Shown in pieces: positions 8,529 to 16,887 of a DNA stretch of 64,000 nt. The stretch is from Pseudomonadota bacterium. Its GTDB lineage: Bacteria > Myxococcota_A > Polyangia > Polyangiales > Polyangiaceae. A program made the position numbers and the translations under genes. Where the stretch lies: positions 1 through 64,000 of the forward strand of contig JAFAER010000253.1 in the NCBI GenBank assembly GCA_023423895.1. The letters are read 5' to 3'. Every line of letters starts with the position of its first letter. Within the stretch, counting starts at the first letter, position 1. A model generated the notes under the pieces. It had not been told where the DNA came from and ran no database searches. It saw only the letters and a list, made by a program, of their open reading frames with translations.

Positions 8529-9350
8529 TCAACCGGCCTTGTTGCGCGACTCCGCGAGCGCGTGCTGCAAGCTGACGTCGAGTCGGCTCTGGATCATCCT
8601 GAGCAGGCTCTCGACCTCGGGAGGTGCGAGTCGCAGCTCGACTTCGAGCCGCTCCTTCGTGCCTTCCGACAGCTCGTGGCGTGCGCGCTCGAGGCGTCGC
8701 AAGACGGTGAGCCGATGGACGCCGAGCACCTTGCCCACCTCCTCCATCGAGAGGCGATCGAGGTAGTGCAGCTTCAAGAGCAGTCGCGTGCCGGGAGCGA
8801 GCGCGTCGACCGCCTGGAGAAACGCACGGCGGAAGTGCTCGCGGTACTTGCCCTTGAGCAGCTCGAGCTCGAGGTCGGTCGTCGCCTCGGTGACGAGCGC
8901 ATCTTCGACGCTGGGGCCGTCGTTCGCGAGAGGCATCTCGCGTTTCATGTTGAGCCACGCACGGACCGCCGCGACGCGTACCCAAGCGCGCAGCTCGCCG
9001 CGTCCCGCGTACGTCATGATGCGTGTCCGCTGGCCCGGCTCCGCGACGAGCAGGCGATGTCGGAGCCGCTGGACCACTTCGTCGGCCTGGGCCGGGGGGG
9101 CCCGCCTCGCGCGGAGCACGTTCGCCAGGTCGGCGAAACACGTGGCATCGAGCGCACCGACCGCGGGGGCGATCCCGAGTCCGGCATGGAACGCAAGCCA
9201 GAGATCGGCTGCGCGAAGGGTGTCGAGAGGAGCGCGCCCCTCCGGGCCTTGCTGGAGCTCCTCGACGAAACGAGCGAAAGCAGCCTCGTTGGTGTTCGGC
9301 CACGGAGGCCACGCTGCTCGCGCCGTCGCCACGAATTCCGCGAGGTTCAT
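8529..9350 (-). CDS. ECF-like RNA polymerase sigma factor
   Basis: Sigma-70 family factor of 273 residues, larger and more divergent than typical ECFs (about 180-200). The sigma2-like part is poorly conserved (about 70-150, including 'RLLVAEPGQRTRIMTYAGRGELRAWVR'), while the sigma4 helix-turn-helix is clear at about 205-240 (LSMEEVGKVLGVHRLTVLRRLERAR). This architecture is seen in myxobacterial sigma factors encoded beside Ser/Thr kinases. It is divergent from the kinase gene at 9461, which carries an anti-sigma-like zinc motif; 110 bp separate the starts. It probably directs transcription of its own locus or an envelope/stress regulon, controlled by the kinase; that link is inference. Confidence 0.82.
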   Translation of the reverse strand: MNLAEFVATARAAWPPWPNTNEAAFARFVEELQQGPEGRAPLDTLRAADLWLAFHAGLGIAPAVGALDATCFADLANVLRARRAPPAQADEVVQRLRHRLLVAEPGQRTRIMTYAGRGELRAWVRVAAVRAWLNMKREMPLANDGPSVEDALVTEATTDLELELLKGKYREHFRRAFLQAVDALAPGTRLLLKLHYLDRLSMEEVGKVLGVHRLTVLRRLERARHELSEGTKERLEVELRLAPPEVESLLRMIQSRLDVSLQHALAESRNKAG

Positions 9351-9460
9351 GGGTTCACGAGAAAGCTAGGTCGAAACGCTGGGCAATTCTCGCCCCGCGA
9401 AGGGCCCAAACGCTATCACGGCCGACGTCCACCCCGGTAGGCTAGGCGAGCACGAACGAC

Positions 9461-11287
9461 ATGTCGCAATGCCTCGACGAGAACAGCGCCCTCGAGCTTC
9501 TTGACGGCAGGCTTCCGTCCGGTTCGCGTGCACACGTCGAGCGCCATCTCGAGGAGTGTGATGCTTGTCGTGAGCTCGTTGCCGAGCTCGCGAAGGTGGA
9601 GGGGGACGAGAGCGGCGGATCCATCGACACGCAGCGCACGCCGATCTCGGAAACGAGCTCCGGGCTCACGCACGCGGGTCCGTACCGGATCGAACGCGAG
9701 GTCGGCAGTGGCTCCGCCGGGACCGTCTACCGGGCCGTCGACGAGCGGACCCGACAGGTCGTTGGGCTCAAGTACGTTACCGAACCGGGATGGCGCGCGC
9801 GGTTCCGCCGCGAGGTCGAGACGCTCTCGCGCCTCGTTCATCCAGGGATCGTCCGCTACATCGGTCACGGCGAGACACCCAACGGCCTCTATCTCGCGAT
9901 GGAGTGGCTCGACGGCGAGGACCTCGAGCAGTGTCTCCGTCGAGGACCGCTTCCCTGGCAGGCCGCGCGGATCCTCGCGCTCCGTGTGACGTCCGCGCTC
10001 GCTCATGCCCACGCGCTCGGCGCGGTGCATCGCGATCTCAGCCCGCGCAACATCTTCCTGCCGGGAGGACGTGTCGAGAACACGAAGCTGCTCGACTTCG
10101 GGCTCGTTCGCGTCAGCGACGACCTCGAGCGCACCGCATCGCAAGCCGTCCTCGGTACGCCCTTCTACATGGCTCCCGAGCAGGTGAAAGATCCGAAGAA
10201 CGTCGACGCGCGTGCCGATCTCTTCGCGCTCGGCATCGTGCTCTTCGAGGCCGTCTCGGGCGTGCGTCCGTTCCAGGGCGACGATCTCTTCAGTGTGTGG
10301 CTGAAGATCGTCGACCATCCCGCGCCCGATCTCCGCAGGCTGACCCGCGGAGTGCCGGAGGCATTCATCATCGTCGTCGAGGCGCTGCTCGCCAAAGATC
10401 CGATGGCGCGTCCGGGATCTGCTGCCGAGGTCCACCACCGTCTCGTCCAGCTCGAAGGCCTCGCCAACGCGGTCGGTCCCATCTCCGCCCCGATGCAGCC
10501 GGCTCCGATGCAGCTCGCTCCGACGCAACTCGCTCCGCCAGCGCCGTCGCCTGGCAGCTTCGGCACGCGTTCGGATGGCCCTCACGTCTTCGTCGGATCG
10601 CGACCGGCGCCGTTCGCGTCGACACGCACGACCGGTCCGGCGTCGTCGCGGCGCAGCTCGGGCGTCTTCATCGCGGCCGGCGTTGGCGCCACGGCCCTCG
10701 TCGCCGCCTCGACGCTCGCGGTCGTGGGACCGAAGCTGCTGCGCCGCTGGGGACCCGATGCTGGCACGAGCGAGGTCGACGCCGCGCCCGGCGCAAACGC
10801 GAACGAGAACGCGAACGCAAACGCGGAGACCACGCCCGACCTCGACGACGTCCCCGCTCGCGTCGAGAGCGCGGCGTCCGCTAGCGCTTCTGCACCTCCG
10901 AGCAAACCGCCGAAGGGATCCAACAACGCCGCCACGGATGCGGGCTCGCCGTCGAAGCCGCCCGCACCCGCGCCTGTGGGCTCGGAGACCCTGTTTTGCG
11001 GTGGCGAGAGTGTCGAGCACCGACGCGGCGGCAACTATCAGCCCGCTCCGGACTTCCCGCAGCAAGCGCCGGTGATCATCGGCGCAATGTGCAAGGCGAC
11101 GCTCGAAGACTGCGTCATCGGCGGCACGCAATCGGTCTCGCTCCTCGGCGAAGGGGAGCTGACGCTCCGCCGCTGTCGCGTGCTCGGAGCGGTCAGCCTC
11201 GTCGGATCGCCGACGCTGATCCTCGAGGGCACGACCCTTCCCAAGCCCCCGAAGATCGTCGGCAAGGGCCGCGTCATCCGTCGCTGA
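9461..11287 (+). CDS. Ser/Thr kinase with N-terminal anti-sigma-type zinc motif
   Basis: A 608-residue fusion. Residues 1-45 carry H29-x3-C33-x2-C36 with Cys4 upstream, the ligand pattern of zinc-binding anti-sigma (ZAS) domains. The kinase domain covers about 75-340: glycine loop GSGSAGTVY at 82-90, Lys104, HRDLSPRN at 190-197 (Asp192), DFG at 212-214 and APE at 238-240, all intact. A Met/Ala/Pro linker leads to a membrane helix at about 398-417. The outer part has an Asn/Ala repeat and then a C-terminal 100-residue beta-rich domain of parallel-helix character ('CKATLEDCVIGGT...LTLRRCRVLGAV'). Divergent from the ECF sigma gene: a likely sigma/anti-sigma-kinase pair. Confidence 0.92.
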   Translation: MSQCLDENSALELLDGRLPSGSRAHVERHLEECDACRELVAELAKVEGDESGGSIDTQRTPISETSSGLTHAGPYRIEREVGSGSAGTVYRAVDERTRQVVGLKYVTEPGWRARFRREVETLSRLVHPGIVRYIGHGETPNGLYLAMEWLDGEDLEQCLRRGPLPWQAARILALRVTSALAHAHALGAVHRDLSPRNIFLPGGRVENTKLLDFGLVRVSDDLERTASQAVLGTPFYMAPEQVKDPKNVDARADLFALGIVLFEAVSGVRPFQGDDLFSVWLKIVDHPAPDLRRLTRGVPEAFIIVVEALLAKDPMARPGSAAEVHHRLVQLEGLANAVGPISAPMQPAPMQLAPTQLAPPAPSPGSFGTRSDGPHVFVGSRPAPFASTRTTGPASSRRSSGVFIAAGVGATALVAASTLAVVGPKLLRRWGPDAGTSEVDAAPGANANENANANAETTPDLDDVPARVESAASASASAPPSKPPKGSNNAATDAGSPSKPPAPAPVGSETLFCGGESVEHRRGGNYQPAPDFPQQAPVIIGAMCKATLEDCVIGGTQSVSLLGEGELTLRRCRVLGAVSLVGSPTLILEGTTLPKPPKIVGKGRVIRR

Positions 11288-11492
11288 CCAACCGCCTCGC
11301 CTCGATTCAACGTGCTCCGCCCAGTGGTGCTGCCGTCCCCGGAGGTACCGGCTTTGCCCGTGCTGTGTGCTCCTCTCGACTCGTGACTTTGCCGCTCGCC
11401 TGCCGAGGAACCGCGTCTTTGACGCTGTTGTCTCGACGGGCGATCGCGATGACGCCATCGGCCCTCGTGCCGTCAGCGGACCTCGAGAGGGA

Positions 11493-11618
11493 TCACAGGG
11501 AGAAAGGGAGACGGGGAGAGATTTTTTTGTGCGTTGATTTGACGGGTACGTCTGCCGACTTGCCGCGTCTGGAGGTTTCACAGGGAGGAAGGGAGACACG
11601 GAGGATCCAGAGACAGGG
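11493..11618 (+). repeat. Left copy of ~126-bp inverted repeat element
   Basis: Non-coding element with two internal direct copies of a purine-rich motif, TCACAGGGAG(A/G)AAGGGAGAC, at its start (11493) and near its end (11577), the second followed by ACGGAGGATCCAGAGAC. The spacer holds ACGGGTACGTCTGCCGACTTG-like sequence. A second copy lies in opposite orientation at 11946-12071. The purine-rich core resembles interspersed ACAGAGG/ACGGAG-type repeats found in many environmental bacterial genomes. Confidence 0.85.
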
Positions 11619-11705
11619 ACTGTGCAGCGAGCCGAGTGCCGGTCTGGGAGGTTCGGCGACTTCGCTCGCTGAAACGGTGCGGAAGCTAGAAGCTATCCGA
11701 TGGAC

Positions 11706-11843
11706 GACACGCTTACCGTGCTCGCCATGCTCGAGACGCTCACCGTGCTCGCCGTGCTCGAGACGCTCACCGTGCTCGAGACGCTCACCGTGCTCGAAAC
11801 GCTCACCGTGCTCGAGACGCTCACCGTGCTCGCCATGCGCGAG
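11706..11843. repeat. 18-bp/27-bp tandem repeat (minisatellite)
   Basis: Direct repeats of GAGACGCTCACCGTGCTC (18 bp). Some units are extended to 27 bp by GCC(A/G)TGCTC. About six units are visible with few mismatches, centred between the two inverted elements. In the plus frame starting at 11700 it would encode an ETLTVL hexapeptide repeat, but no convincing gene surrounds it. Confidence 0.85.
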
Positions 11844-11945
11844 GCGAGTGGAGTGCCGGCGTGTGGGGTTGGGCGATCGCGCTCGATGAAGGCTTTCGAG
11901 CGAAGGTGTGCACGCTCGGGAGAAGGCCTGACGGCGGGCCTCTTT

Positions 11946-12071
11946 TGTCTCTGGATCCTCCGTGTCTCCCGTTCTCCCTGTGAAACCTCGAGCGCGCCAA
12001 GTCGGCAGACCTACCCGTCGGATCAGCGCCCATTAACAACTCTCTCCCCGTCTCCCTTTCTCCCTGTGAAA
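11946..12071 (-). repeat. Right (inverted) copy of ~126-bp repeat element
   Basis: Reverse-complement copy of the element at 11493-11618. It starts (on the minus strand) with GTTTCACAGGGAGAAAGGGA, shares ACGGGTA-G-TCTGCCGACTTG in its spacer and ends with ACGGAGGATCCAGAGACA. Identity is high at the ends and lower in the spacer. With the left copy it brackets about 330 bp containing the tandem repeat; the rest of 11288-12211 holds no credible gene. Confidence 0.85.
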
Positions 12072-12211
12072 CAAACGCGGAGCAGCAGCGCGGCGAGCAG
12101 CCTGAGCGAGCGACCTACGTCCTACGTCGATTGGAGCGAGCGCCGCGCAGACGCTGCCCAGGACGCTGCCCAGTGCAGCGACGGCGCGGAGCACCCGCGG
12201 GCGTGCGAGCG

Positions 12212-12787
12212 TTACAGCAGCTCGACGCCGTCGGCTACGAGCTCGAGCTTGGCGAGCGGACGGCCGAGCTGGTCCTCGGCTTCGGCGCGGCAGCCTTTCT
12301 TCTCGGCCGGCTTTCCGTTCGCTGCTGCGGCTGCCATTCCTTCGTGACCTTCGCCTTCGCAGGAGCCCTTCTCGTCCGCCTTCACGAGCTTCGCGAGGAC
12401 ACGGGCTTTGCGACCGGAGGCCGTCTTCGGGACGAAGAACGAGTGGCCCGCCATCTTGATGTGCGCCTCGCTCGCGTCGTCCTTGATCTCCATCCAGCAT
12501 CCCATGTGCTGGCAGACCGCGGTGACGGTGCCCGTCGTGGCGAACGTCTTGCCGACGTAGGCGTTGGGCGACTTCGCGACGTCTGCGAGAGCGACTTTCT
12601 GCGCTGAAGCCTCGATGGGAGCTCCGAGCCGCAACGCTCCCTCGGCCGCGGCGGTCGGCGCCGCAGCAGCCGAAGCCGGCGGCGTCGCCGTGGACGTCGA
12701 CGCTGGGGCCGACGTCTTCGAGCCGGAATCACAAGCGGCAAGCGCGAGCGCCGAGGCGGCGCAGACGACGATCAGCGAAAGGCGCAT
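12212..12787 (-). CDS. DUF4920-like lipoprotein
   Basis: Exported lipoprotein of 191 residues. Lipobox 'LALAAC' at Cys19, an Ala/Ser/Thr/Pro linker (25-52), then a compact domain at about 55-130 with 'VALADVAKSPNAYVGKTFATTGTV' and the hallmark 'CQHMGCWMEI' near 91-100, as in DUF4920 proteins (OB-fold-like, often periplasmic, role unknown). The pair of Cys in that motif could bind metal or form a disulfide. An Ala/Lys/Glu-rich, low-complexity C-tail with two more Cys follows. ATG 12787 starts the signal peptide; upstream in-frame sequence is not signal-like. Monocistronic. Confidence 0.75.
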   Translation of the reverse strand: MRLSLIVVCAASALALAACDSGSKTSAPASTSTATPPASAAAAPTAAAEGALRLGAPIEASAQKVALADVAKSPNAYVGKTFATTGTVTAVCQHMGCWMEIKDDASEAHIKMAGHSFFVPKTASGRKARVLAKLVKADEKGSCEGEGHEGMAAAAANGKPAEKKGCRAEAEDQLGRPLAKLELVADGVELL

Positions 12788-12885
12788 GACGATCTCGTAG
12801 CACCGCGCCGGCGCTTCGTGAAAGAGACAACGATTCCGTCGCGAACGGCTGGGCGAAGCCGTTTCCGGTCCGAGCGCAGATCGCC

Positions 12886-13899
12886 CTAGAAGGTGCCCTG
12901 GAGGAGCACCGGGAACGCCGCAGCCGGAGCCGCCGCAGCACGCTCCGAGCTCGAGACGTTGCGCCACGTCGGCTGCCGGATGAACGCGTCGAGCGGGCCG
13001 CGTCGCGACGCAGCGCCGGACGAATCACCCTTGCCCGTGGTCTGCGAGATGTCCGTCTTCGCGCTGTTGAGGAAGATGAGGATGCCGCCGATCGTCGCGG
13101 CTGCGCCAACGCCCATCGCGATGAGGCCGCCGTTGCGAACGGCTTCGGCGTCGCTCTTGTTGTTTTCGCAGTAGGTCGAGCCGGTGCCTCGCAAGTAGCA
13201 GTCGTCGTTCGCCTCCGCGGCACCGACGAGCGCGAGCAGCATGCCGACGTAGGCGACCGTCGCTCCGCCGCCTGCGAGGAAACCACCGAGCACCATGCCT
13301 CCAGTCGACGGAGGATCGATGGCGACGTCGACGGTGCCGCCCGGGTTCGCGTCGAGCCGGAACTCCTTCGACGCCGAGATGCCGTTGCCCGTGACGCGGT
13401 ACGCGTCTCCGATCGGCAGCTCCTCGTTGCACGGCGACGTGCAAGCCTGGACCCACGACGTGGAGCCGGCCGGGCGACGATAGAGGATCACGTTCCTCGA
13501 AGAGGTGATGTGCACACGCGCGCGCGGTCCGACCATCGGTGCGGCCACCGGCGGAGTCGCGGGCGCTACTCTTCCAGGTGCAGGCGGCGCCGGTACGGCG
13601 GTCGAAGCGACGATCACGCGATCGACTTCTGCCCAGGGCACGCGCTTGGTATCGCCCTGCTCGATGACGACGGTCACGTGATCGCCGGGGACGATCTCCG
13701 TCACGCGTCCGCGATACAGACCTCCGTTACGGAGGTGCACGCTGTCGACGGTCGCGCTCGCCGACGGTGTTGCGGTCGTTCCACCACTCGACGCCGGCGG
13801 CGGCAGGGGCGGGGGCTCCTCCTGCGCGAATGCACTACCCGACACGAACAATCCGGCCGTCAAGGCCAGCACACCCAGCGAAGCCGCCCGCTTCATCAT
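12886..13899 (-). CDS. Envelope protein with small N-terminal barrel and two membrane helices
   Basis: Hypothetical exported protein of 337 residues. Signal peptide to 'SAFAQE' (about 26), Pro/Ser linker, then a small beta domain (about 48-90) reading 'VHLRNGGLYRGRVTEIVPGDHVTVVIEQGD', a motif that recurs in myxobacterial envelope proteins. A PEGA-like segment ('ILYRRPAGSTSWVQACTSPCNEELPIGDAYRV', beta-rich) occupies about 130-195. Two membrane helices follow (about 200-225 and 255-275), flanking a loop with Cys residues. Two adjacent ATGs (13899, 13896) fit a GAGG just upstream. No catalytic motif. Similar overall plan to the PEGA-like gene at 6932. Confidence 0.68.
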   Translation of the reverse strand: MMKRAASLGVLALTAGLFVSGSAFAQEEPPPLPPPASSGGTTATPSASATVDSVHLRNGGLYRGRVTEIVPGDHVTVVIEQGDTKRVPWAEVDRVIVASTAVPAPPAPGRVAPATPPVAAPMVGPRARVHITSSRNVILYRRPAGSTSWVQACTSPCNEELPIGDAYRVTGNGISASKEFRLDANPGGTVDVAIDPPSTGGMVLGGFLAGGGATVAYVGMLLALVGAAEANDDCYLRGTGSTYCENNKSDAEAVRNGGLIAMGVGAAATIGGILIFLNSAKTDISQTTGKGDSSGAASRRGPLDAFIRQPTWRNVSSSERAAAAPAAAFPVLLQGTF

Positions 13900-14141
13900 G
13901 ACCTCGGTTTTAGTCGAGCTCCGACCCCGGCGGGGGGCGGACTGCCCGAAAGGAGAGCCCCTCCCTCGTGCACGGAGCATTCCAGACGGGAAAATCGCTG
14001 TTCTCTACGAGGGATCGGCCGCTGAACGCCCGAGACCGCCGTTCCAACCGTCACTCCTGTGGCCACCCGTTGATGGCCCTACTGGGAACGCCCCGTCACA
14101 CCACGTCAGATCCCGTCGTCAGAGTGCGCAGGAAAAATGAA

Positions 14142-14174
14142 CCGAGGCGCGGGTCGGTCGACTCCGCGCCTCGG
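14142..14174 (-). terminator. Terminator hairpin downstream of di-heme gene
   Basis: Perfect 11-bp stem CCGAGGCGCGG / CCGCGCCTCGG with an 11-nt loop. On the minus strand it is followed by TTCATTTTT, and on the plus strand by TTT. It lies 49 bp past the stop of the 14223 gene and can serve as its intrinsic terminator. The rest of 13900-14222 contains no gene. Confidence 0.8.
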
Positions 14175-14222
14175 TTTCATGCTCTCGGCCTTCGACGACG
14201 CGTCGTCGTCGGCGTCGTTCGT

Positions 14223-16085
14223 TCAGAGGCTCTCGAGGTACGTCGAGAGGTCGTCGATCTGGGCGCTGGTGAGGCCGGTGATGTCACCGTGCTTGTCGCC
14301 GCCGCACGAGCCGTCGAAGCGATCGCGCAGCGTCTTCGCACAGCCGTTGTGGAGGAACGGCGCACGCCAGGCGACGCCGACGAGCGACGGGACCTGGAAG
14401 GCTCCGCCTGTTCCGACATCGCGCGTCTCGTTGTTCGTGAGCGCTGCTCCCGAGTGGCAGCTCGCGCACCCGCGTTGGTTGAACAGCGCGTGCCCGCGCT
14501 CCACGGCGACCGCGTCCTTCGCGACCTTCGGCGGCGCGGGGATCTTGAAGAGCCACGTCTTGAGCGTCTCGACCTGTGCGTCTTCGACGTTCGGTCCGCT
14601 CATTCGCGTCGAGAACACGTGGTCGACGAGATGACGCATGTCCTTCACCGTGCCGTCCCAGTGGAAGGGCTCGGTGTGCGCGATGGTGCCGCGCATCGAA
14701 GGCGTACGGCGATCCCCTTCGATGAATCGCCAGGTGTGCCCGTCCTCGCCGCCTTCGGCGTGGCAAGACGCGCATGCGAGGAAGCCGCCGCTGTTCGAGT
14801 GGAAGATCGCGTGCCCCGTGTCCTCGCGGCTCACGTCGGACAGCTTGATCTCCTTGAACACGCGCTGCCGGTCCGGGGTCATGATGTACAGCGCAGCGGG
14901 CTCGCGCGACTGGACGATGAGCTGGTCATCTCCGTCGTAAACGGCCGCGATGGCCTGGCCAGGGAGGAAGCCCTTCGCCATCTGCGTGCAGTCGTAGTTC
15001 GACCCGAAGCGCCCGCCCGGCGTGAACCCGCCCGAAGAGGATGAAGACGAGGACGACGACATCGCGGCGGGCCGAACGCGGTGAACGAAGACCTGCGGAA
15101 GCTCCGCGGTGTGACCGTTGCCCGCGGCCACGATCGCGTATTCGCGTCCGTTCGTCGCGAGGTCGACGGGGAGCACGGCGGGCGGAATGAAGATGCTCGG
15201 CTGTCCGGGGATGTCGAGGCGCGTCGCCGTGATCGTCGGTGCAGAGCACGCATCCGTCGCGCCGGAGCCGTAATACCCGACCCCGCCCGGCGTGGGGCTC
15301 GGGTCCGTCGGCTGCTGCGAGATGATCGCGGGCTCGTCGTCGTTCTCCGGCGGCGTCGGCTCCGTCTGCTCGTCCTCGGGAGGCGGTGCCGGTGCACGCG
15401 CGATGCGCCATCCGAGGTTGCCGCCGCGCGTCGAGCTCTTGCCGATGACCTCGCCCGCGCGCGAGAGCTCGATGACGTCGGCCTGGCGGAAGCGGCTCAC
15501 GAGCAGCTTGTTCTTCGTGAGCATGACGTCGCGGATGTCGCGATCGAGGCCGATGCGACGGACCTCACCGCCGGCGAGCGGCACGGAGACGAGGAAGCCC
15601 TCCGCACAGGCGACGTGGACGGTGTCGATGTCACCGTCGTACGCGACGCCTCGAGGCGCGGCGCAGATCGCGCGTTCCGTCAGCGCGCCGGTCGCGAGAT
15701 CGACGCTGGCGAGCTTGCCCGAGCTGCGGAGCGCGACGTGCGCGCGGCCTTTCGCGTCGATGGCGACGCGGCCCGGCTCGGAGCCTTCGGCGAGCTTGAT
15801 GGTGTGCTTCACCGTCCGCGCTGCGATGTCGACGACGTAGATGCTGTCGCGATCCGAATCGGCCGCGACGACCGTACGACCGTCGCTCGCGACGGCGAGC
15901 GTTCCACCCGAGATCGGGGGCGGCGAGGCGGAGAGCGACGCTGTCGTCGTGAACGTCGGCTGAGGCCCCGGCGTCGGCGCGATTGGCGCGGACAGGCCAT
16001 CGTCGAAGTTCTCATTGCCCTTGGTGTTGCAGGCGATCCCGAGAGTGACCGCGAGAAGCGGCGTGACCTTCCACCATCGGTACAT
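14223..16085 (-). CDS. Di-heme cytochrome c/beta-propeller lipoprotein
   Basis: 620-residue exported electron-transfer protein. Lipobox 'TLGIAC' at Cys19, then a propeller-like region (about 60-230, repeats such as 'DRDSIYVVDIAARTV'), a Pro/Glu-rich insert and a poly-Ser run near 350. The C-terminal third resembles the cytochrome c peroxidase/MauG family, with two CxxCH haem sites (CASCH at about 438 and 540) and 'DVGTGGAFQVPSL' between. Start supported by a GGGGAG Shine-Dalgarno. Three 11-bp direct repeats precede it. A paralogue is at 29375. Likely periplasmic or surface redox enzyme; substrate unknown. Confidence 0.88.
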   Translation of the reverse strand: MYRWWKVTPLLAVTLGIACNTKGNENFDDGLSAPIAPTPGPQPTFTTTASLSASPPPISGGTLAVASDGRTVVAADSDRDSIYVVDIAARTVKHTIKLAEGSEPGRVAIDAKGRAHVALRSSGKLASVDLATGALTERAICAAPRGVAYDGDIDTVHVACAEGFLVSVPLAGGEVRRIGLDRDIRDVMLTKNKLLVSRFRQADVIELSRAGEVIGKSSTRGGNLGWRIARAPAPPPEDEQTEPTPPENDDEPAIISQQPTDPSPTPGGVGYYGSGATDACSAPTITATRLDIPGQPSIFIPPAVLPVDLATNGREYAIVAAGNGHTAELPQVFVHRVRPAAMSSSSSSSSSGGFTPGGRFGSNYDCTQMAKGFLPGQAIAAVYDGDDQLIVQSREPAALYIMTPDRQRVFKEIKLSDVSREDTGHAIFHSNSGGFLACASCHAEGGEDGHTWRFIEGDRRTPSMRGTIAHTEPFHWDGTVKDMRHLVDHVFSTRMSGPNVEDAQVETLKTWLFKIPAPPKVAKDAVAVERGHALFNQRGCASCHSGAALTNNETRDVGTGGAFQVPSLVGVAWRAPFLHNGCAKTLRDRFDGSCGGDKHGDITGLTSAQIDDLSTYLESL

Positions 16086-16103
16086 GAGCTCTTCTCCCCT
16101 TGG

Positions 16104-16136
16104 TTCGAAAGTGATTCGAAAGTGATTCGAAAGTGA
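16104..16136 (-). promoter_or_regulatory. Three 11-bp direct repeats upstream of di-heme gene
   Basis: TCACTTTCGAA (minus strand) occurs three times head-to-tail with no spacer, ending 18 bp before the ATG at 16085 and just ahead of the GGGGAG ribosome-binding site. The 11-bp period keeps the motifs on one helix face, as in arrays bound cooperatively by a response regulator. It could equally affect the mRNA leader. Confidence 0.75.
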
Positions 16137-16176
16137 AGTGATGGATATCCAGACCGAGACGACCGGTCCGAGAGTT

Positions 16177-16887
16177 TCACAGCTCGCAGCGCTTCTCCGA
16201 GGACCAGGTTCCACTGTAACAACGCATCCTGATCCCGTCCTCGAATAGACAGTCGCCGTAATCACACGTCATCGGCCGAACGCAGTCGCTGCCGATGACG
16301 GGGCGCATACGGGGGCATCCGGCCTCGGCCTTGATGCATCGCCATTCGTAGCGACGGAGTGATCCCGCGTCGGTCTCACCACCATCGGATTCGCCTGCAT
16401 CCTCGGCGTCTTCGCCCGCGTCGCCGGCATCGCCTGCGTCAGCATCGACCGGAAGGACGGGCGCACAGCCGCAGGTGCCCTCGAAGTACTCGCAGATCAA
16501 CGTGCCCGCGTTCGGGATTGCGCAGGCCTCTGGCTGGTCCTCTCCGTACGCAGCGGGGCATTCGGACGCGCAGGTGCTTCTCGCTGCCGGCCGACGCTTC
16601 CAGACGGATCCCGTGCAGTCGAGCGAGCCGTTGCAGGTCGGGTTGGCGTGTTTCTTCGTCTCGCAGGCGTCGGCCGTGGGACCGAAGCACGAGTCGCCTT
16701 CGTCCACGTCGCACGTGTCCGGGTGCTCCCTCGGCGCGCCGGCATCGAAGACCGGCGCAGGGGCGCCACCGAAACCGGGCGGCCCGAACGGGTAGTCCAC
16801 TCCGAGATCACACGCGATCACGAGGGTCGACGTCCCGAGCGCCATGACGGCCGCGCCGACGAGCGGGCGGAACATGCTCAGTCGCAT
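16177..16887 (-). CDS. Cys-rich lipoprotein, third gene of envelope operon
   Basis: Secreted protein of 236 residues with signal ending 'STLVIAC' (Cys26). About 20 Cys residues are arranged in short loops, a central Asp/Ala/Gly repeat ('DADAGDAGDAGEDAEDAG', about 145-165), and a C-terminal block 'CPRMRPVIGSDCVRPMTCDYGDC' style that is closely echoed by the preceding gene ('CPAERPLLGKPCAGDWSCDYGSC'). The two genes are therefore tandem paralogues. The start overlaps the previous stop by 10 nt. Disulfide-rich surface protein of unknown role; families like this are common in myxobacteria. Confidence 0.7.
   Translation of the reverse strand: MRLSMFRPLVGAAVMALGTSTLVIACDLGVDYPFGPPGFGGAPAPVFDAGAPREHPDTCDVDEGDSCFGPTADACETKKHANPTCNGSLDCTGSVWKRRPAARSTCASECPAAYGEDQPEACAIPNAGTLICEYFEGTCGCAPVLPVDADAGDAGDAGEDAEDAGESDGGETDAGSLRRYEWRCIKAEAGCPRMRPVIGSDCVRPMTCDYGDCLFEDGIRMRCYSGTWSSEKRCEL

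Noticed and set aside
10780..10830. Asn/Ala repeat DNA in the kinase
   Set aside because: Simple low-complexity linker inside a coding gene, not a separate repeat element.
9416..11599. Minus-strand open frame across the zinc-kinase
   Set aside because: Antisense shadow; its N-terminus only reflects the purine-rich repeat element at 11493.
11700..12347. Plus-strand open frame with an ETLTVL repeat
   Set aside because: The repeat explains its beginning; after it the frame reads through the inverted element and into the antisense of the DUF4920 gene, with no domain.
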